64,000 bases of DNA, from assembly GCA_026686845.1 (NCBI GenBank), contig JAIVEN010000012.1:16556501-16620500 (forward strand). The letters are read 5' to 3'. A program made the position numbers and the translations under genes. The DNA is from Adenanthera pavonina. Its lineage: Eukaryota > Streptophyta > Magnoliopsida > Fabales > Fabaceae. The notes under the pieces were generated by a model. It did not search any database. It had not been told where the DNA came from and worked only from the letters and a program-made list of their open reading frames with translations. The first letter of the stretch is position 1. The number at the start of each line of letters is the position of its first letter. Shown piece after piece: positions 1 to 11,880 of this stretch.

Positions 1-879
1 TAAATTCCAGAGGATCATGAATGAAATTTTCAATGATAATAGCAAATTTATTATTGTATACATTGATGATGTATTGGTTTATTCTCATTCAATTGAAGAA
101 CATTTTAAACACATTAATAAATTTATTCGAATCACAGAAGCAAATGGTTTAATAGTTTCTAAGCCCAAAATTAGCCTATTTCAAACCGAAGTTAGATTTC
201 TTGGACATTGGATTTGGTAAGGATCAATAACTCCAATTTAAAGAGCAATTCAATTTGCTGACAAATTTCCCGATCAAATCATTGATAAAACACAACTTCA
301 AAGGTTTTTGGGATATTTAAACTATATTGCTGAATTTATTCCTCATCTTAGCAATTTTATTAAACCCCTTCATCAACGTCTCAAAATAAATCCTCCTCCT
401 TGGACGAATATCCATACAAATATTGTAAAGCAGATCAAATCACAGGTTAAGCAACTTCCTTGTCTTAGCCTTCCAGATCCTTCTGCCTACAAGATTGTTG
501 AAACTGATGCCTCTAACATTGGTTATGTTGGCATTCTTAAACAAAAGATGGATGACAAAGAAAAAATCGTCTCTTTTACATCTAAACATTGAAATAGCAC
601 TCAACAAAACTATTCCATAGTCAAAAAAGAAATTTTGGCAATTATTTTATGCATTTCCAAATTCCAATCTGATTTGTTAAATCAAAAGTTTTTAGTTCGC
701 ATTGATTGTAAATCTGCAAAAGATATTTTGCAAAAGGATGTTAAAAACCTTGCATCAAAACAACTTTTGCCCGATGGCAAGCTATTCTAAGTGTTTTTGA
801 TTTTGACATTGAATTTATGAAAGGCACTTCAAACTCACTACCAGATTTCCTCACTCGAGAGTTTTTACAAGGTACGTAA
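1..879 (+). pseudogene. Pararetroviral polyprotein: end of reverse transcriptase plus RNase H, broken
   Basis: The reading frame opened at 17 carries the RT catalytic box YIDD (about 60-71) and then connection-domain sequence from 308 with a typical GYLNYI start. RNase H follows, with a TDAS motif near 510. Breaks seen: in-frame stops at 218-220, 239-241 and 590-592, and one frameshift near 765, after which another frame runs to the natural-looking TAA at 877-879. The N-terminal part of RT, the protease and the coat domains lie left of the window. This enzyme would copy viral RNA into DNA; this copy cannot encode it. Confidence 0.82.
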
Positions 880-911
880 TATCTGAGTGAAACCACGAAA
901 CCCTCTCCAAA

Positions 912-2363
912 ATGTCAAGAAAAAAGAAAGATCCCAATGATGACAAAGAAAAACAACAGAATGTCTTTCAGGATGCTCAAAGTCAAACAACAATTTCTAG
1001 CTCAGAACTGGAAGCCATTATGAAAAATATTATGCAACAATTTGGGTCTCAAACTCAAGGATCCCAATAGCAGAAATTTCAATCGGAGTCATCTACTCCA
1101 TCTGGGTCATCAACCCAGGATATCCAAAACAAAACCTCTTCTAAAAGGACTATTGCATCCTATGCACATGCCTATGCCCAAAAGCAGTTGCCTGAAACCA
1201 ATTGGCAACAAATTGTAAACAAGCAAGCCATCATTTCAAAACAAGAATATGATAGGCTTTGCCAGCTACCCCAAACTTCAAAAAATAATCCCATACCATC
1301 TGTTTCTCAAAACCAAATGACAGTTGCATCATCTTCTTCAAAAGCAATTGTTCTACAAACATAAACAAACATGAACACTCCTTATATTCATAAAGAAAAC
1401 CAAGTAAGGAATTTAGTCCAGATAGAACCTGAGTTCTATCATCCAAACCCAAACCAGGTAGTCCTTAATGTCTTCCCTTCAGGATTTCATTATAGGCCAC
1501 TGAATATTAAGAAAACCAGAGAATATTACGAGTTCATACTGGTCCATTCTGAGTTAATTGCTATTGAACAGAAGAATGATAGAAGAACTGGACCTATGAT
1601 AGCTCATAGTACTCTCCAAATTAAAAATGTTATCACCTCTTCCCAGTGGGGACAATCTTTAAAAAAACTAAAACTTTTTGGGATACCATATGATCCGGAA
1701 GGATATAACTATTAGGACTATGTTGATGCATGGTACCATGTTTTTTATTTTCAAAATGAACTCTGGTCACATATTTGGTTCATTTATTTCAAAACAAAAA
1801 CCAGGTATGACTTTCCTCAATAGTTTGTTCACTGGTGGAATTTCTTTGGACCAGTTCCAGAAATTATGCCGCCAAAAGTTGTACAAGCTTTTGAGCTTTT
1901 CAAACAAAAATTTAACCATAGTGAAGATCCATTCCCTATAGATCTTCATTATTTTTCAAAACTATCTGCAGCCTGGATTTTAATCTAGAAATACAGATTA
2001 TCTCCAAACACCCACGGATCAACCTTGCTACCAGTACCACAGAGATTCCCTTCTGTAAGGTGGTGGGCTAAAGTTGATATCCGGAGGATTGACGCAAAAG
2101 CAGTCGAAAGATGGTTTAAAGAGAATCCAAGACACCTTTGCATGACGGAACAAAGCAAATTCCTCAACCAAAGGACCAGGATTCAAGCTATGCTAGCAGC
2201 ATCCACAGATAAGGCTAGCCTAGTGAACCAACTGAACATTGTATTGCAACTTCTGCAACAACAAGAGCAAACTCCTTCAACAAGCCAAACAACTTCTTCA
2301 TCAGCTTCAGAAAACCAAGATGAAGACGAAGAAGAATTTATTGTTGATTTAAATGAAGATTAG
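912..2363 (+). pseudogene. Pararetroviral ORF2, function unknown, five in-frame stops
   Basis: One frame of 484 codons runs from ATG 912-914, 32 bp after the RNase H ORF, to TAG 2361-2363. It is interrupted by stops at 1068-1070, 1362-1364, 1713-1715, 1821-1823 and 1986-1988, but I see no frameshift. The product would have a polar, Gln/Ser-rich N-terminus, a Trp- and Tyr-rich centre (about 1500-1960) and an acidic tail (DEDEEE near 2315-2335). Florendoviruses have such a downstream ORF with no established function. Decay by substitution only suggests gradual ageing after insertion rather than rearrangement. Confidence 0.7.
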
Positions 2364-2489
2364 ATTTTTGTAATTAAACAAAGTACTATAGTATTGACAA
2401 ACCACTGTATCCATAGAAACACTGTAGTGTAGGCAGGTAGTGTTCAAAAGTATTAACCAGAACTGTTCAAACAGTACCAATTACTAATA

Positions 2490-2700
2490 GTTTCCAGGGA
2501 AAATACTATTCAAACAGTAGCTTAGTTCACCTATATAAGTGAAGCCTACCTCACTTGTTAGGCATCACTAGTTGGAGCAACACAAGTTAGTGAGCGAAAA
2601 CTAGAGCTAAGCCTTCCTTCTTCCTTCTTTCTTTTGTCTTCCATTCTTTTCCCATCTCTTGTAAGTTTTTCTAATAAACATCTTTTAAACTTATTTATTT
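2490..2700 (+). promoter_or_regulatory. Pararetroviral promoter and polyadenylation region
   Basis: A TATA box (TATATAA, 2532-2538) is followed about 140 bp later by AATAAA (2673-2678). In caulimovirids the promoter and poly(A) signal sit close together so that a terminally redundant pregenomic RNA is made from the circular genome; this spacing fits. The transcript start would lie near 2565. Whether it is still transcribed cannot be told from sequence. Confidence 0.6.
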
Positions 2701-2807
2701 CTTGCATTGTATCATATCCTTGCTCTCTTCTGATGAACTAGTTGGCTAGTTCTACCGCCTTTGTTCATTCTAGAACATCACAACTCTACATATTTAATTA
2801 ATGTCTT

Positions 2808-2910
2808 TACAAATGCATTAAGCAGTCCGTCTGCTCCTCTACTCACTTTATCTCTCTTCTCCCTTTCTCCTCCATCCCTCCGGGGCCCCTCCCCCAACTT
2901 GGTATCAGAG
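2808..2910 (+). repeat. Leader/primer-site repeat, copy 1 (103 bp)
   Basis: This stretch matches 4042-4144 at 101 of 103 positions; the two differences are transitions. It contains a C/T-rich tract and ends inside the tRNA-Met primer-binding site. The offset between copies is exactly 1234 bp. Confidence 0.93.
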
Positions 2911-2911
2911 C
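2900..2911 (+). promoter_or_regulatory. tRNA-iMet primer-binding site of the pararetrovirus
   Basis: TGGTATCAGAGC is complementary to the 3' end of plant initiator tRNA-Met and is the conserved minus-strand priming site of Caulimoviridae. It marks nucleotide 1 of the viral map. It lies about 365 bp after the TATA box. Confidence 0.85.
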
Positions 2912-3373
2912 CTGAAGATGAAGTATAGATGTATTAATTAAATTTGGATCTACTTTTATGTCTTCAGAAATTTTGTTAGTAGATTAGTATGGTTTAAAGA
3001 TATGTGCTCGATAGCAATTGGACTTTGTCCAAACTGTATATGGTTCTTGTATATCATGCATGAGTCCTTGTAGGGATGGTCAAGGCTGTAAGTCCCAGAG
3101 AGGCAAGCAAATGGTCTCTGCCTGTAGTGTATGATATATGAGATACTGTGTACTATCTTAGCTAGAGTGAGATCTGAGAAATCTTATTAACATTTTAACA
3201 AATTATTCTGAACTATAAAGATAGATAAATTTTTAATTGTTATACCACTATGGATCCAGATGGTGAAGATATCAAGATAAGGGAGATTCATATCTAAATC
3301 TCTTTCGTGTTTATCTTTCTGCTTTTAAATTCTATCATTTAATTCTGTTAATTTAAATTCTACAATTTAAATC
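2912..3373 (+). other. Pararetroviral leader between primer site and movement-protein ORF
   Basis: No gene seen. The segment has short upstream ATGs and is AT-rich, as expected for a caulimovirid leader, and ends at the ATG of the first large ORF (3374). I did not find a convincing large stem-loop by eye. Confidence 0.5.
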
Positions 3374-4041
3374 ATGTCTTCTCTTCTCCGCTCTTTATCT
3401 TTTTCTTCATGTCGTAGTTCTAGTTCTTCTTCTACTCCTTCAAACTTTACTCTAAACGATGAGAAATTAAAATCATCAACAAGTAAAAAGATTTTCAAAC
3501 AAGAAATTTCTTTTCAAAACTTAAACCAATATTTTGATAATTGGACTTTGCCAACTATAGCTCCAAATGCTCTTTATGAAATAAATGAAAAAGATAAGAA
3601 ATGGTTCTTCAAAACTGATTACATAATCAGGACAGTTGAAGAATCAATTCCTATCAAACCTGAAAATTAAGATTTTTTCCTTCTTTTGAAAAAATCAATT
3701 GAAAAACATAAAAAAGAATACAACTACTTACACATAGGATGTGTGCAAGTTGCCATAAAACCTCTAATTAGAAAAGGGTTAAATGTATCATGTTTGGTAT
3801 GCCTTCAAGATACTTGACATTATACATATGCTGACTCTCTGCTAGCAACTGCTGAAATGGGTCTAAATAATGGACATGTTTACTTCAATTGCTTCCCAGA
3901 TAAAACCCTAGATTTAAAAGATGAACATATATTAGAAGCTCTTAAACTTTGAATACAACTTCACGGTTTAAACATGAAACCAGAATCTATACATGCTACC
4001 TTAATATATAGAATACAGTATAAAGTTTTAAACTCAAACGC
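3374..4041 (+). pseudogene. Pararetroviral movement-protein domain (start of ORF1), truncated
   Basis: The frame opens at ATG 3374 with a Ser-rich N-terminus. A stretch with YIIRTVEESIPI near 3620-3655 and an N-G-H-V-Y-F-N-C region near 3870-3895 resemble the caulimovirid cell-to-cell movement domain, which modifies plasmodesmata. The same frame continues across a stop at 3668-3670 (TAA) and further TGA stops near 3816 and 3950. It is cut at 4041, where the second leader copy begins; coat, protease and RT domains do not follow. Confidence 0.68.
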
Positions 4042-4144
4042 TACAAATGCATTAAGCAGTCCGTCTGCTCCTCTACTTACTTTATCTCTCTTCTCCCTTT
4101 CTCCTCCATCCCTCCAGGGCCCCTCCCCCAACTTGGTATCAGAG
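4042..4144 (+). repeat. Leader/primer-site repeat, copy 2; viral sequence stops at the primer site
   Basis: Second copy of 2808-2910. The match breaks inside the primer-binding sequence (TGGTATCAGAG, 4134-4144), and unrelated sequence follows. Its left edge abuts the truncated movement-protein frame, so this is a rearranged junction, not the normal genome order. Confidence 0.9.
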
Positions 4145-4314
4145 ATGTAGATTAGTGGGGAACATAGTATATCTAATGTAGTTATAACTGCTTTCCAAAA
4201 ACCTTAGGTAGCAAATATTTTTTTACTAGTTATAACTTGTCTTATTCCCTTTCCTAGGCTTTGTCATTTTTCCTAGTGTTATTAGAACTGAACCGGGTCG
4301 GCTGGTTCTATTGA

Positions 4315-4600
4315 TATGGTTAAGCACACAAGAGGGGGATAAATTGGGTGATTTGAAAATTTTCACTTAACTTGAAGAAATAAGTGAAACAGTAAAGTGG
4401 ATAGAAAAACAGGGGTAAACATAGTATATTTAATGTAGAGAAGTGAATAATATAAATAAAGAAGACACAATAAATTTATCCTGGTTCAACTTACACCACT
4501 TGACTTACATCTAATTCTTAAGTCACCACTTAAGATTTTGCACTATCTTCACAAGTTTTAAATGGGCACTTGTGAGCCTCAATACTTGGAAAGAAGAGGA
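4315..4600 (+). mobile_element. Fragment of the LTR family also seen at 17406 and 24813
   Basis: It shares with the other two copies the core ACAAGAGGGGGATAAATTGG (consensus CAAGAGGGGGGTGAATT) and, about 150 bp on, ATTTATCCTGGTTCAAC followed by a CACTTGACTTAC stretch and TAAGTCACCACTTA. The terminal TGTTAG is not visible and similarity fades near 4600, so this is a truncated copy. Confidence 0.6.
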
Positions 4601-6176
4601 AGACATGACGAAAGAAGAAGAAGAAGAAAGAAGAGGAGAGTGAAAACCAACCTAAGGTAAGTTTTTCTCTTGAATCCTAAAGGCTTTTAGTTCAAGTTTG
4701 TGGTGGTTTAGAGTTGGTTTGGCAAAGTTTTCTACTTCTTTTCTCCAAGTTTAAATTTTGGCCTAAGCAAGGAAGTAAGAGGGGAAGTGTTTTCTTGCAT
4801 TAAAACCAAGAAAGAGCATGAATAATTCACTTGATGTATGATTTCATGAGTTTTTGAAGAGTTGCAAAGAAAACTTGTTCTTTCTTTCTTAGGATTCAAT
4901 TTTGGTAAAGGAGTTGGAATTTTATGAAAATGATGCAAAAAATGGATTCCTCATGGTGGAATTTTTAAGAACAAGTCTTGATTTCATGAAAAGGGTTAAA
5001 ACAAAGTATATGAAATTTTAGGCTTTATTTCATTCTTTAAGACTTAACCCTAGGATTTAGTTGATTAAGTAAGCATTTGATTGTGTATCTAGGTTTGAGA
5101 TAGTCTAAGGAGACATTTGGAAGGCTTGGAAACAAGTGGAAAAGTAAAGGAAAGCATCAAAGGTAGCTTTTTATATTTATTGCTTTTATGTTATCTTAAG
5201 TTGATTTTATGAAGTATATGTTTACCATATTGTTGTCTTGATGTTTAATAATTGGTTTTGGTTATGGGTTTTACTTCAAGATGTTCATTTTTTAAGGGAA
5301 AACTCTACTGAAATTTTATTGACCATATGGTATGTTATATTACTAAATGTGCCAAAGTGATTTGAGTGATGTTTTCAAGCTTATGTGATGATACAATTTC
5401 ATTAATGTAATTGCTACTAAAATTTCATAATCTCACCATCCTAAACATTAACCATGCTAGAGCCAAGCCATGAAAGAGTTCAAGGAAAGAGTACGAAGAA
5501 TGAAGAAGATAATGATGCATAACTAGTTTGAGAAAGTCATAACATTATATTACATGATTTTCTATAGATTCATGTATTATGTTTTAAATCTGTAAATTAG
5601 TATGGTTACACTTATTGGAACCCTTTATGATGAATGGAATGAATATGGAATCAGTTTTGGTGTTGTAGAAATGTTATAAGGCCAAATGCCTAATATATGA
5701 TCATAAAGTGTCCATTTGGTGTACTATAAGTTTAATAGAATTAATTCATCCAAACAGGGCATGAGGTACAAGTGTTGTATATGCCTAGAAAGTAGACATA
5801 AAGAGGTTTTTAGGAAGCTAAAGAACACCTCAAATGGTTAAGTATATAATTAATTATGAATTTTTTTAAATTAAGGGACAAAACTGGATAGTGTTGGAAA
5901 ACTGAAATTTTTATTGTCAATATTGCTTACTTTGGAAGGTAGTATAAAATCGTATAGTACTCTAAAAATTTAGTGGTTTGTATGTATAAATAGAGCTATG
6001 TTTTAAGATTGAAATGTCATTGGTTTAAATACAATTGGAGCTATATAATGAGAGATATACATATTTTCCTAAAACTGTTCTAGTAAAGGTTATATTTTGA
6101 CCCTTGATAGTTTATGATAGTTTCCTGCTCTGTACATACGAAACAAATGTATAAGATTAAATATATTTAGAACGTA
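4601..6176. other. Intergenic, no gene seen
   Basis: AT-rich sequence with stops in all frames and a purine-rich GAAGAA tract near 4590-4640. No domain, terminal repeat or RNA gene recognised. Confidence 0.5.
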
Positions 6177-6193
6177 GACATGCAAAGCCTTCT
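6177..6193. repeat. Target-site duplication of the LINE, left copy
   Basis: GACATGCAAAGCCTTCT matches 20686-20702 at 16 of 17 positions. It sits directly beside a short T run (6193-6198), which is the poly(A) end of a minus-strand LINE. Confidence 0.88.
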
Positions 6194-6229
6194 TTTTTGA
6201 TTGAAAGAGGAAAAACATGGGACTCTTAA

Positions 6230-9200
6230 CGAGTCACTACACTACAACCAGTAGAATCATGTTGAAGAATTTGCAAAATAGACTCAGGAGGGGACAAGAA
6301 ACAAGTAACCCCATAAGGATAAGTGAAAACCTCTTTAGCCAATGCATCAGCTGCACCATTACTGTCACAATCACACTAAACCATACTTGTGTTCCAACTC
6401 TAATCCATGAGCTCTCTAAGCTCCTGCAACAGTGACCCATCCTCATACGTCTCCATGGGTTCATTCTGCACTGCTTCCACAAGTTCCAAGCAATTCGTTT
6501 CCAAGATGACTACATGAGCATGAAGATCCCATGCAAGCTTTAGACCCCAAATAGCACCCTAAAGCTCGGCAAGAAAGCTGCTTCCGCCTCCTATATTGAA
6601 AATGAAGCCTCGTAACACCTTGCCTTTGTGATTATGTACCACACCACCACAAGTTGCGGGCCCATTATGGTGGTTGTACGCCCCATCAATGTTCACTTGA
6701 AGACACCCCTCTGGGAGAGTTTTCCAAACCTTATTAACCTCCTCTCCACTCACTTGACTTTGAAGATTAACCTTGGACCATCGAACGCAAGCTCTACCTT
6801 TGGCCAAGACCATAGTTACACTAGTCTCTGTAGTATCAAAGATGAGGTTGTTCCTTGCAAGCCATAATTGCCTGTAGATGATAGCAAACCAAACCTCCCA
6901 CCTAACATCTTCCACCTTCTCACACCATCTTATATTCCATGCAACCCATCCTGAATGATCCATAATGGCAAAAAACTGGGTTTGCAGCTTACTTGGAACT
7001 AGCCTTCTCCACACCTCTGTAGTGATGCCATAGTCCCGAGGAACGTGCATGATGGACTCCCTTCCCCTTCATATATGTTACATTCACCACTAAAGGTGAG
7101 ACCTTTTTTCATGCGAGCCTCATTTGTTAATAGTCGACCCCTTGCACACAACCACATAAAAACCTTGTAGTACTATGGAACCTCTGCCTTCCAAATATCT
7201 ATCCAAAATCCCTGCCTCCTACCTTCTGCACTCATCCTTAAACTGGAATAAGTAGACTTAATGGAGAACTCACCTTTAGTCATCCACTTCCATCTTGGCA
7301 CGTCCTCTCTGTCTGCACGAATACTACTCTTAAGTCTACTGATATCATGGAGCACAGTGGCAAGTAGGTTATGAGAAAATAGTTCCCATTTCCATCCCCT
7401 AGAATCCGAAATATAATTAGCCACCTTCAAGTCAAGGTTTCCTTTAGAAATTTCTCATAAAGCATAGTGAATCAAATGCTCATGGTGAGGGACCCAGCAA
7501 TCTATCAAGAATTTAACATATTCGCCACAACAGACATTCCAAGCTATGCCTTGAGCAGTATGATCTCCATATGTTCTTAATACCTTGCCAAGCTTTCAAG
7601 CCATCCCTTCTTTTTTCTATCTTTGGGATAATGTCCTCCCCACATTTATACTTCCCTCAAGCAAACTTAATCCACAGATCATCCCCCTTGAGTACTAAAC
7701 CCTAACCCCACTTCATCATGAAGGTAATGTTTTGAGAGTGAGCATGTTGGAGCCCAAGTTCACCTACCTCTTTCTTCTTACAAACTTCATCCCATGATAC
7801 CAAGTGTATCTTCTTCATTGTATTACTGCTACCCCAAAGGAAATTATGACACTTCTTATCTATCTCCTTGCAACATTCCACATGGAGTAGAGGAAATTGG
7901 ATGGTATAGGCTGGGATGACGGACATGACCGAGGTAACCAAAGTATGTTGGGCAGCCATAGAAAGGATCTAGGCCTTCCAACTAGGTAGTCTACCATCCA
8001 TATTCTCTAGAATATACTTGTAAGTATCTTTTGAAACCCCCTCATGATGAAGAGGTGCCTTAGATATTTTCCTAGGTCCGAAGTAAGAGTGAACCCAAGA
8101 AAATTACTAATCTGTTTGGTTTGATTCATGTTATTAGAAAAGAATATATGGGACTTGGCATTGTTAACTTTCTCCCACAAAGCTATGCAAAAATCATCAA
8201 AGCACGTCTTTACCAAACCCGCCTGCTCTAGGCTTGCTTTTGCAAAAATAATAAGGTTATCTATAAAGAAAAGATAAGATATATGCATACCACGTTTCTT
8301 AAGTCGAAAAGGCACCCAGTGGCCTAAATTAACTTCATTATGGATCAGATGAGCAAGTTTCTCCATAACGAGAACAAATAAGTAAGGTAACATAGGATAT
8401 CCCTGCTGTAAGCCCCTAGAAGGTGTGAAGGACACCCCTCTCTTCCCATTCCACAAAAGCTAAAAATTGGTCGATGCCATACAATGATATATCATCTCAC
8501 AAATATGCTTGGGTATTTGTAGCTCACCTAAAAACCTTATTACTAATTGCCACCAGACATGATCATAAGCTTTCTCCAGATCAATCTTGATGGCCATAAA
8601 CCTCCTACTCCACTTCATAGTACATGTAGAATGGATAATTTCTTAAGCAAAAATGATATTATCCATTCCCTGCCTACCAGGAACAAAACTACATTGATTG
8701 AGAGATACAACCAAAGGCATAATACGCTTCAATCTAGTTGCAATAATTTTCGTAAGCACCTTATAAATCACATTACACAGACTAATAGGGCGAAAGTCCC
8801 TAATAGTTTCGGGTGTTTCCTCCTTCGGATTGAGGACAATATGTGTGCCATTTATCTGCTGAACATCCATCGGATTAGAGAAGATCATTCTAATTATGCT
8901 CACCACAGAGCTTCCAACGGTAGTCCATTGACTCTGGAAGAAGAGGGGGTTAAGCCCATCAGGTCTTGGAGCCTTTAAAAGGCCCATGTCAAATAAAGCT
9001 CTTCTAAGTTCCCCCTAAACACACCCTTGCCCAATCCACTCCAACAGACTAGCATCCACCACAGGGTAAAAGCCACCAAAGTCCATCTCCTCCACTACAC
9101 CAAGTTCATCAATGAACAGTTTTTGATAAAACTCAGTTTCAACCCTTATTATTTCCTCTTCCTCATATAACCATTTGCCATCATCACCTTTAAGGGCAAC

Positions 9201-10307
9201 TATCCTATTTCTTCTCTTTCTACTACTTGCCATTGAGTGAAAAAAATCAGGTGTTCTTATTTCCCGCCATGTACCAATTACACCTAGAGCGTTGTAACCA
9301 CATAATCTCTTCCTGCACCAAACCTTCTCTAGCTGGAGCCACAACTCATCCCGTTTCTTCTCTAGGTGTGTCTTGTACCATCTCTCTGCAATTTTCATAT
9401 TAACCTGCTCCATGCAATGTAAGAGTAAAGCCTTCTTACAATTAACATTGCTAAACACATCCCAGTTCCACTACATCACCTCCTCTGTGAACTCCTGTAC
9501 ATTCACCTTCCAGCTTCGACTATTGTGCCACACTCCCTCAACTAGTTTTCGAAAATCCTCATGAACTACCCATGGAGCAAAGAAATGGAAGGTTTGCTCC
9601 CTACATGTCACTCCTTGTCCATGGTCAACTTCAGTAGCAAAGGCATATGATTGGATTTATATTTGGGTAGATGAGTAACCAAAGCATTGGGAAACCACTC
9701 CAACCATTCCATATTAACCATTGCTCGATCAAGTGCACCGTAACCTCGCCCTCTATTCCACGTAAGTAGAGTTCCATAAAACTCCAAATTCACCATGTCC
9801 GCATCATCCCTCTATTTCACGAAGTATTTGTCTGCTGGCAGTCTCCTCTTACCCACCAATCTCCTTTCTTCCTCCCTTAAGGTGGCGTTGAAATCACCCC
9901 ACACACACACTAACCCCCATTTACGACTGCCTCTATAATCGATAGTTGCTGCCATAGAGCCCTTCTTTTCATTACGCCAGGGCTTCCATATACAATTGAC
10001 AGGCTCTACTCATCAGCCTTACTCAAGTTCATAGCACCATGTAGGACTTGTTCGTGGTTCTGAATCACTTTAAAATCCACGTTTGCCATTCAGAAACACC
10101 AAATGCCCCCTTGAAGCCATCCGCCTCCACAGTATCAAAGTTATCAAAGCCAACATATTTGGCTTTCTGAGCGGCCCTCTTGCCTTTTTGGCGAGGCTCA
10201 AGGATAACTAGAAAGCCTAAGTCAAACTTTTTCTTCAGCTCTAGAAGTAGCTGAACAAACAACTTATTTTCGCTTTCTCTTGAGTTCTAAATGATGCTAT
10301 TCATCAT
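6230..10307 (-). pseudogene. LINE ORF2: endonuclease, reverse transcriptase, RNase H (decayed)
   Basis: Start ATG is at 10305-10307. Endonuclease blocks are seen near 10065-10262 (FLVILEPRQ) and 9608-9796 (LLTWNRGRG, LDRAM, and a late SNHMP where SDH is usual). Reverse transcriptase follows: KAPRPDG near 8965, FRPISLCNVIYKV near 8800, SFVPGRQGMDNII near 8680, and FFIDNLIIFA near 8260, where the usual F/YADD catalytic box has become FIDN. The WKWMTKGEFS zinc-region block is near 7280. RNase H lies at 6230-6700 with NIDGAYN and AELW-like (FLAEL) motifs. Frame changes occur many times. The product would nick DNA and prime reverse transcription at the target. Confidence 0.85.
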
Positions 10308-10372
10308 TAAAACAAAAGTTGGAAGAACAAAAAACACAAAGCAAGCCCAACTCAGAGTGACGAGCCCATAAG

Positions 10373-11016
10373 CTAGCCATCCTGCTCTATTATCTCATCC
10401 TCCACTCTTACATCTAATAACGGATTTGAGCAAATCAAGTAATGCCTTCCACCGCGCGAACCAGGATCTAGTAGGTCGTTGTCTTCAAGCATGGCATCCC
10501 TGGGTTCCTTCTCAATACCATCATTCTCTTTAACACTTACTGCTTCAACCCAATTACCATTCGGCCCAACGTTGTCCTCCTCCATGCACTCATTTGTTTT
10601 GCCCGACCCATTCCCCTGCAATCTCTCAACTAGACCACACGATACAAGCCCTTTCATGACTCTACCCTTTAAGCCCAATGATTCCTTAGCCTGCATCAAG
10701 ATCTCCATATCTCCTTTAAAAATCTTCCTCTTCTCTTGTGATTTGGGCCTCTGTTCCATAACATTTTAGGCCCGTGTTTTCGTTGGCTTACTAGGTCCCT
10801 TGATTGTTAGTACATTAGTAATATCTGCAAGTGGGACCCTCTTGCTAGCCTCATACTCACCACATGTGTCCACCTTTTCTTGATTATGCAATAAAGCCAT
10901 AAATTGTGATCCTTACGTATTCTCCCATAAGTGCCTTGGATCTCTTTCCTAAAATCACGTCCTCGCCCAATCTTCCATCCCTTCGAGACCTTTGCCCACA
11001 AGTCACCATATTCCAC
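10373..11016 (-). pseudogene. LINE ORF1, C-terminal part left of the nested element
   Basis: Open minus-strand stretches (10807-11016 and 10373-10759) continue ORF1 after the Ty3/gypsy insertion. They are basic then acidic, with no firm domain, as is usual for the poorly conserved end of plant LINE ORF1. A stop and a frame change separate them. ORF2 begins 66 bp further on. Confidence 0.65.
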
Positions 11017-11030
11017 TCATTGAGTTTTGA

Positions 11031-11866
11031 TGATAGAAGAACATGTGAATCTCCCAAGAACAAGTCTTAGGCAACTCAATAACTCAGAGTCATAACCAAA
11101 AACAACGGAAGTAACCCAAGGTAATTGAGAGACCAAATGGAACCTCTAGAGAGAACTCTGGCAACCCCAAACACAAGACGCTACAAGAGTTGGTCAATTC
11201 TCTTAATAAGTCGAATCCATATTCTAAGAAGAACACAAAGAACCCTAATAATCTCACACGAAATTGAAGAGAGAAATCGCTCAAAATATTATTCAAATCT
11301 GATTTGCAAAGTGTCACTACATGGTCTTTAAATAAGAATAGAAATCCTAATCCTAATAGGATAAGTGGTTTCTTATAGATAAGGTTTATCCTTTTTTTTT
11401 AATTTTAAATTCAAATTTGAATTAAATCCTAAGTTAGTCTCATAAATACAAGTAGGAACCAACCAAAACTAATCTAATCTAATCTAGAAAATATCAAATA
11501 AAAAATAAAACAAAAATTCAAAATAAATTAAAAAATAATAAATCTAATCCTAAAGTCACATGACTCATCAATGAAGCACATGACTTCTTTTAATCAAACT
11601 CTTCTATTTGGACTTAGGTTGGGCCTTTAAGATCTTTAAATTGGGCCTCCAAATATATGATCATTCTTTTTGGACTAGAAGATGTCATCATTCGCTCTAA
11701 GTTTTCCAAATAAATGGGTTCTTTCTCCTTAAACTCTCGGACCAATCTTTGCAAGGCCTCTTTCATAGTTTTTGTCCTACCTTTTGTCATTGGGTCCCCT
11801 ATTTCTTGAAGAGGGTCTTTGAGCACATTGAACCTCCATAATTGGAAGTTCACTTGTTCTCTATCA
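11031..11866 (-). repeat. 3' LTR of the Ty3/gypsy element
   Basis: Begins TGATAGAAGAAC on the plus strand and ends CTCTATCA, giving inverted TGATAG/CTATCA ends. It matches 18825-19588 along its length except that about 72 bp near 11760-11820 are absent from the other copy. The region 11614-11866 also has a long open frame on the minus strand, so the polyprotein frame may originally have run into the LTR. Confidence 0.85.
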
Positions 11867-11880
11867 TTTCTTCCCTCCTC
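11867..11880 (-). promoter_or_regulatory. Polypurine tract of the Ty3/gypsy element
   Basis: GAGGAGGGAAGAAA on the minus strand abuts the TG start of the 3' LTR, the position expected for the plus-strand primer of reverse transcription. Confidence 0.75.

Larger units (their letters stand above)
1..4144 (+). mobile_element. Endogenous pararetrovirus (florendovirus-like Caulimoviridae), partial and circularly permuted
   Basis: The parts follow the order of a circular caulimovirid genome cut inside the reverse transcriptase: RT/RNase H end (1-879), a second ORF (912-2363), intergenic promoter and leader (2364-2899), tRNA-Met primer site (2900-2911), start of the movement-protein ORF (3374-4041), then a second leader copy (4042-4144). 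A two-ORF layout with an extra ORF after RNase H is known for florendoviruses, common fossils in angiosperm genomes. The copy runs off the left edge. Many premature stops make it inactive. Assignment to Caulimoviridae is firm; the genus-level call rests on layout and is less sure. Confidence 0.82.

Noticed and set aside
1..4144. Copia or gypsy retrotransposon instead of a pararetrovirus
   Set aside because: There is no integrase and no LTR; RNase H is followed by an extra ORF, a TATA/poly(A) pair, a primer site and a movement-protein-like frame, which is caulimovirid order.
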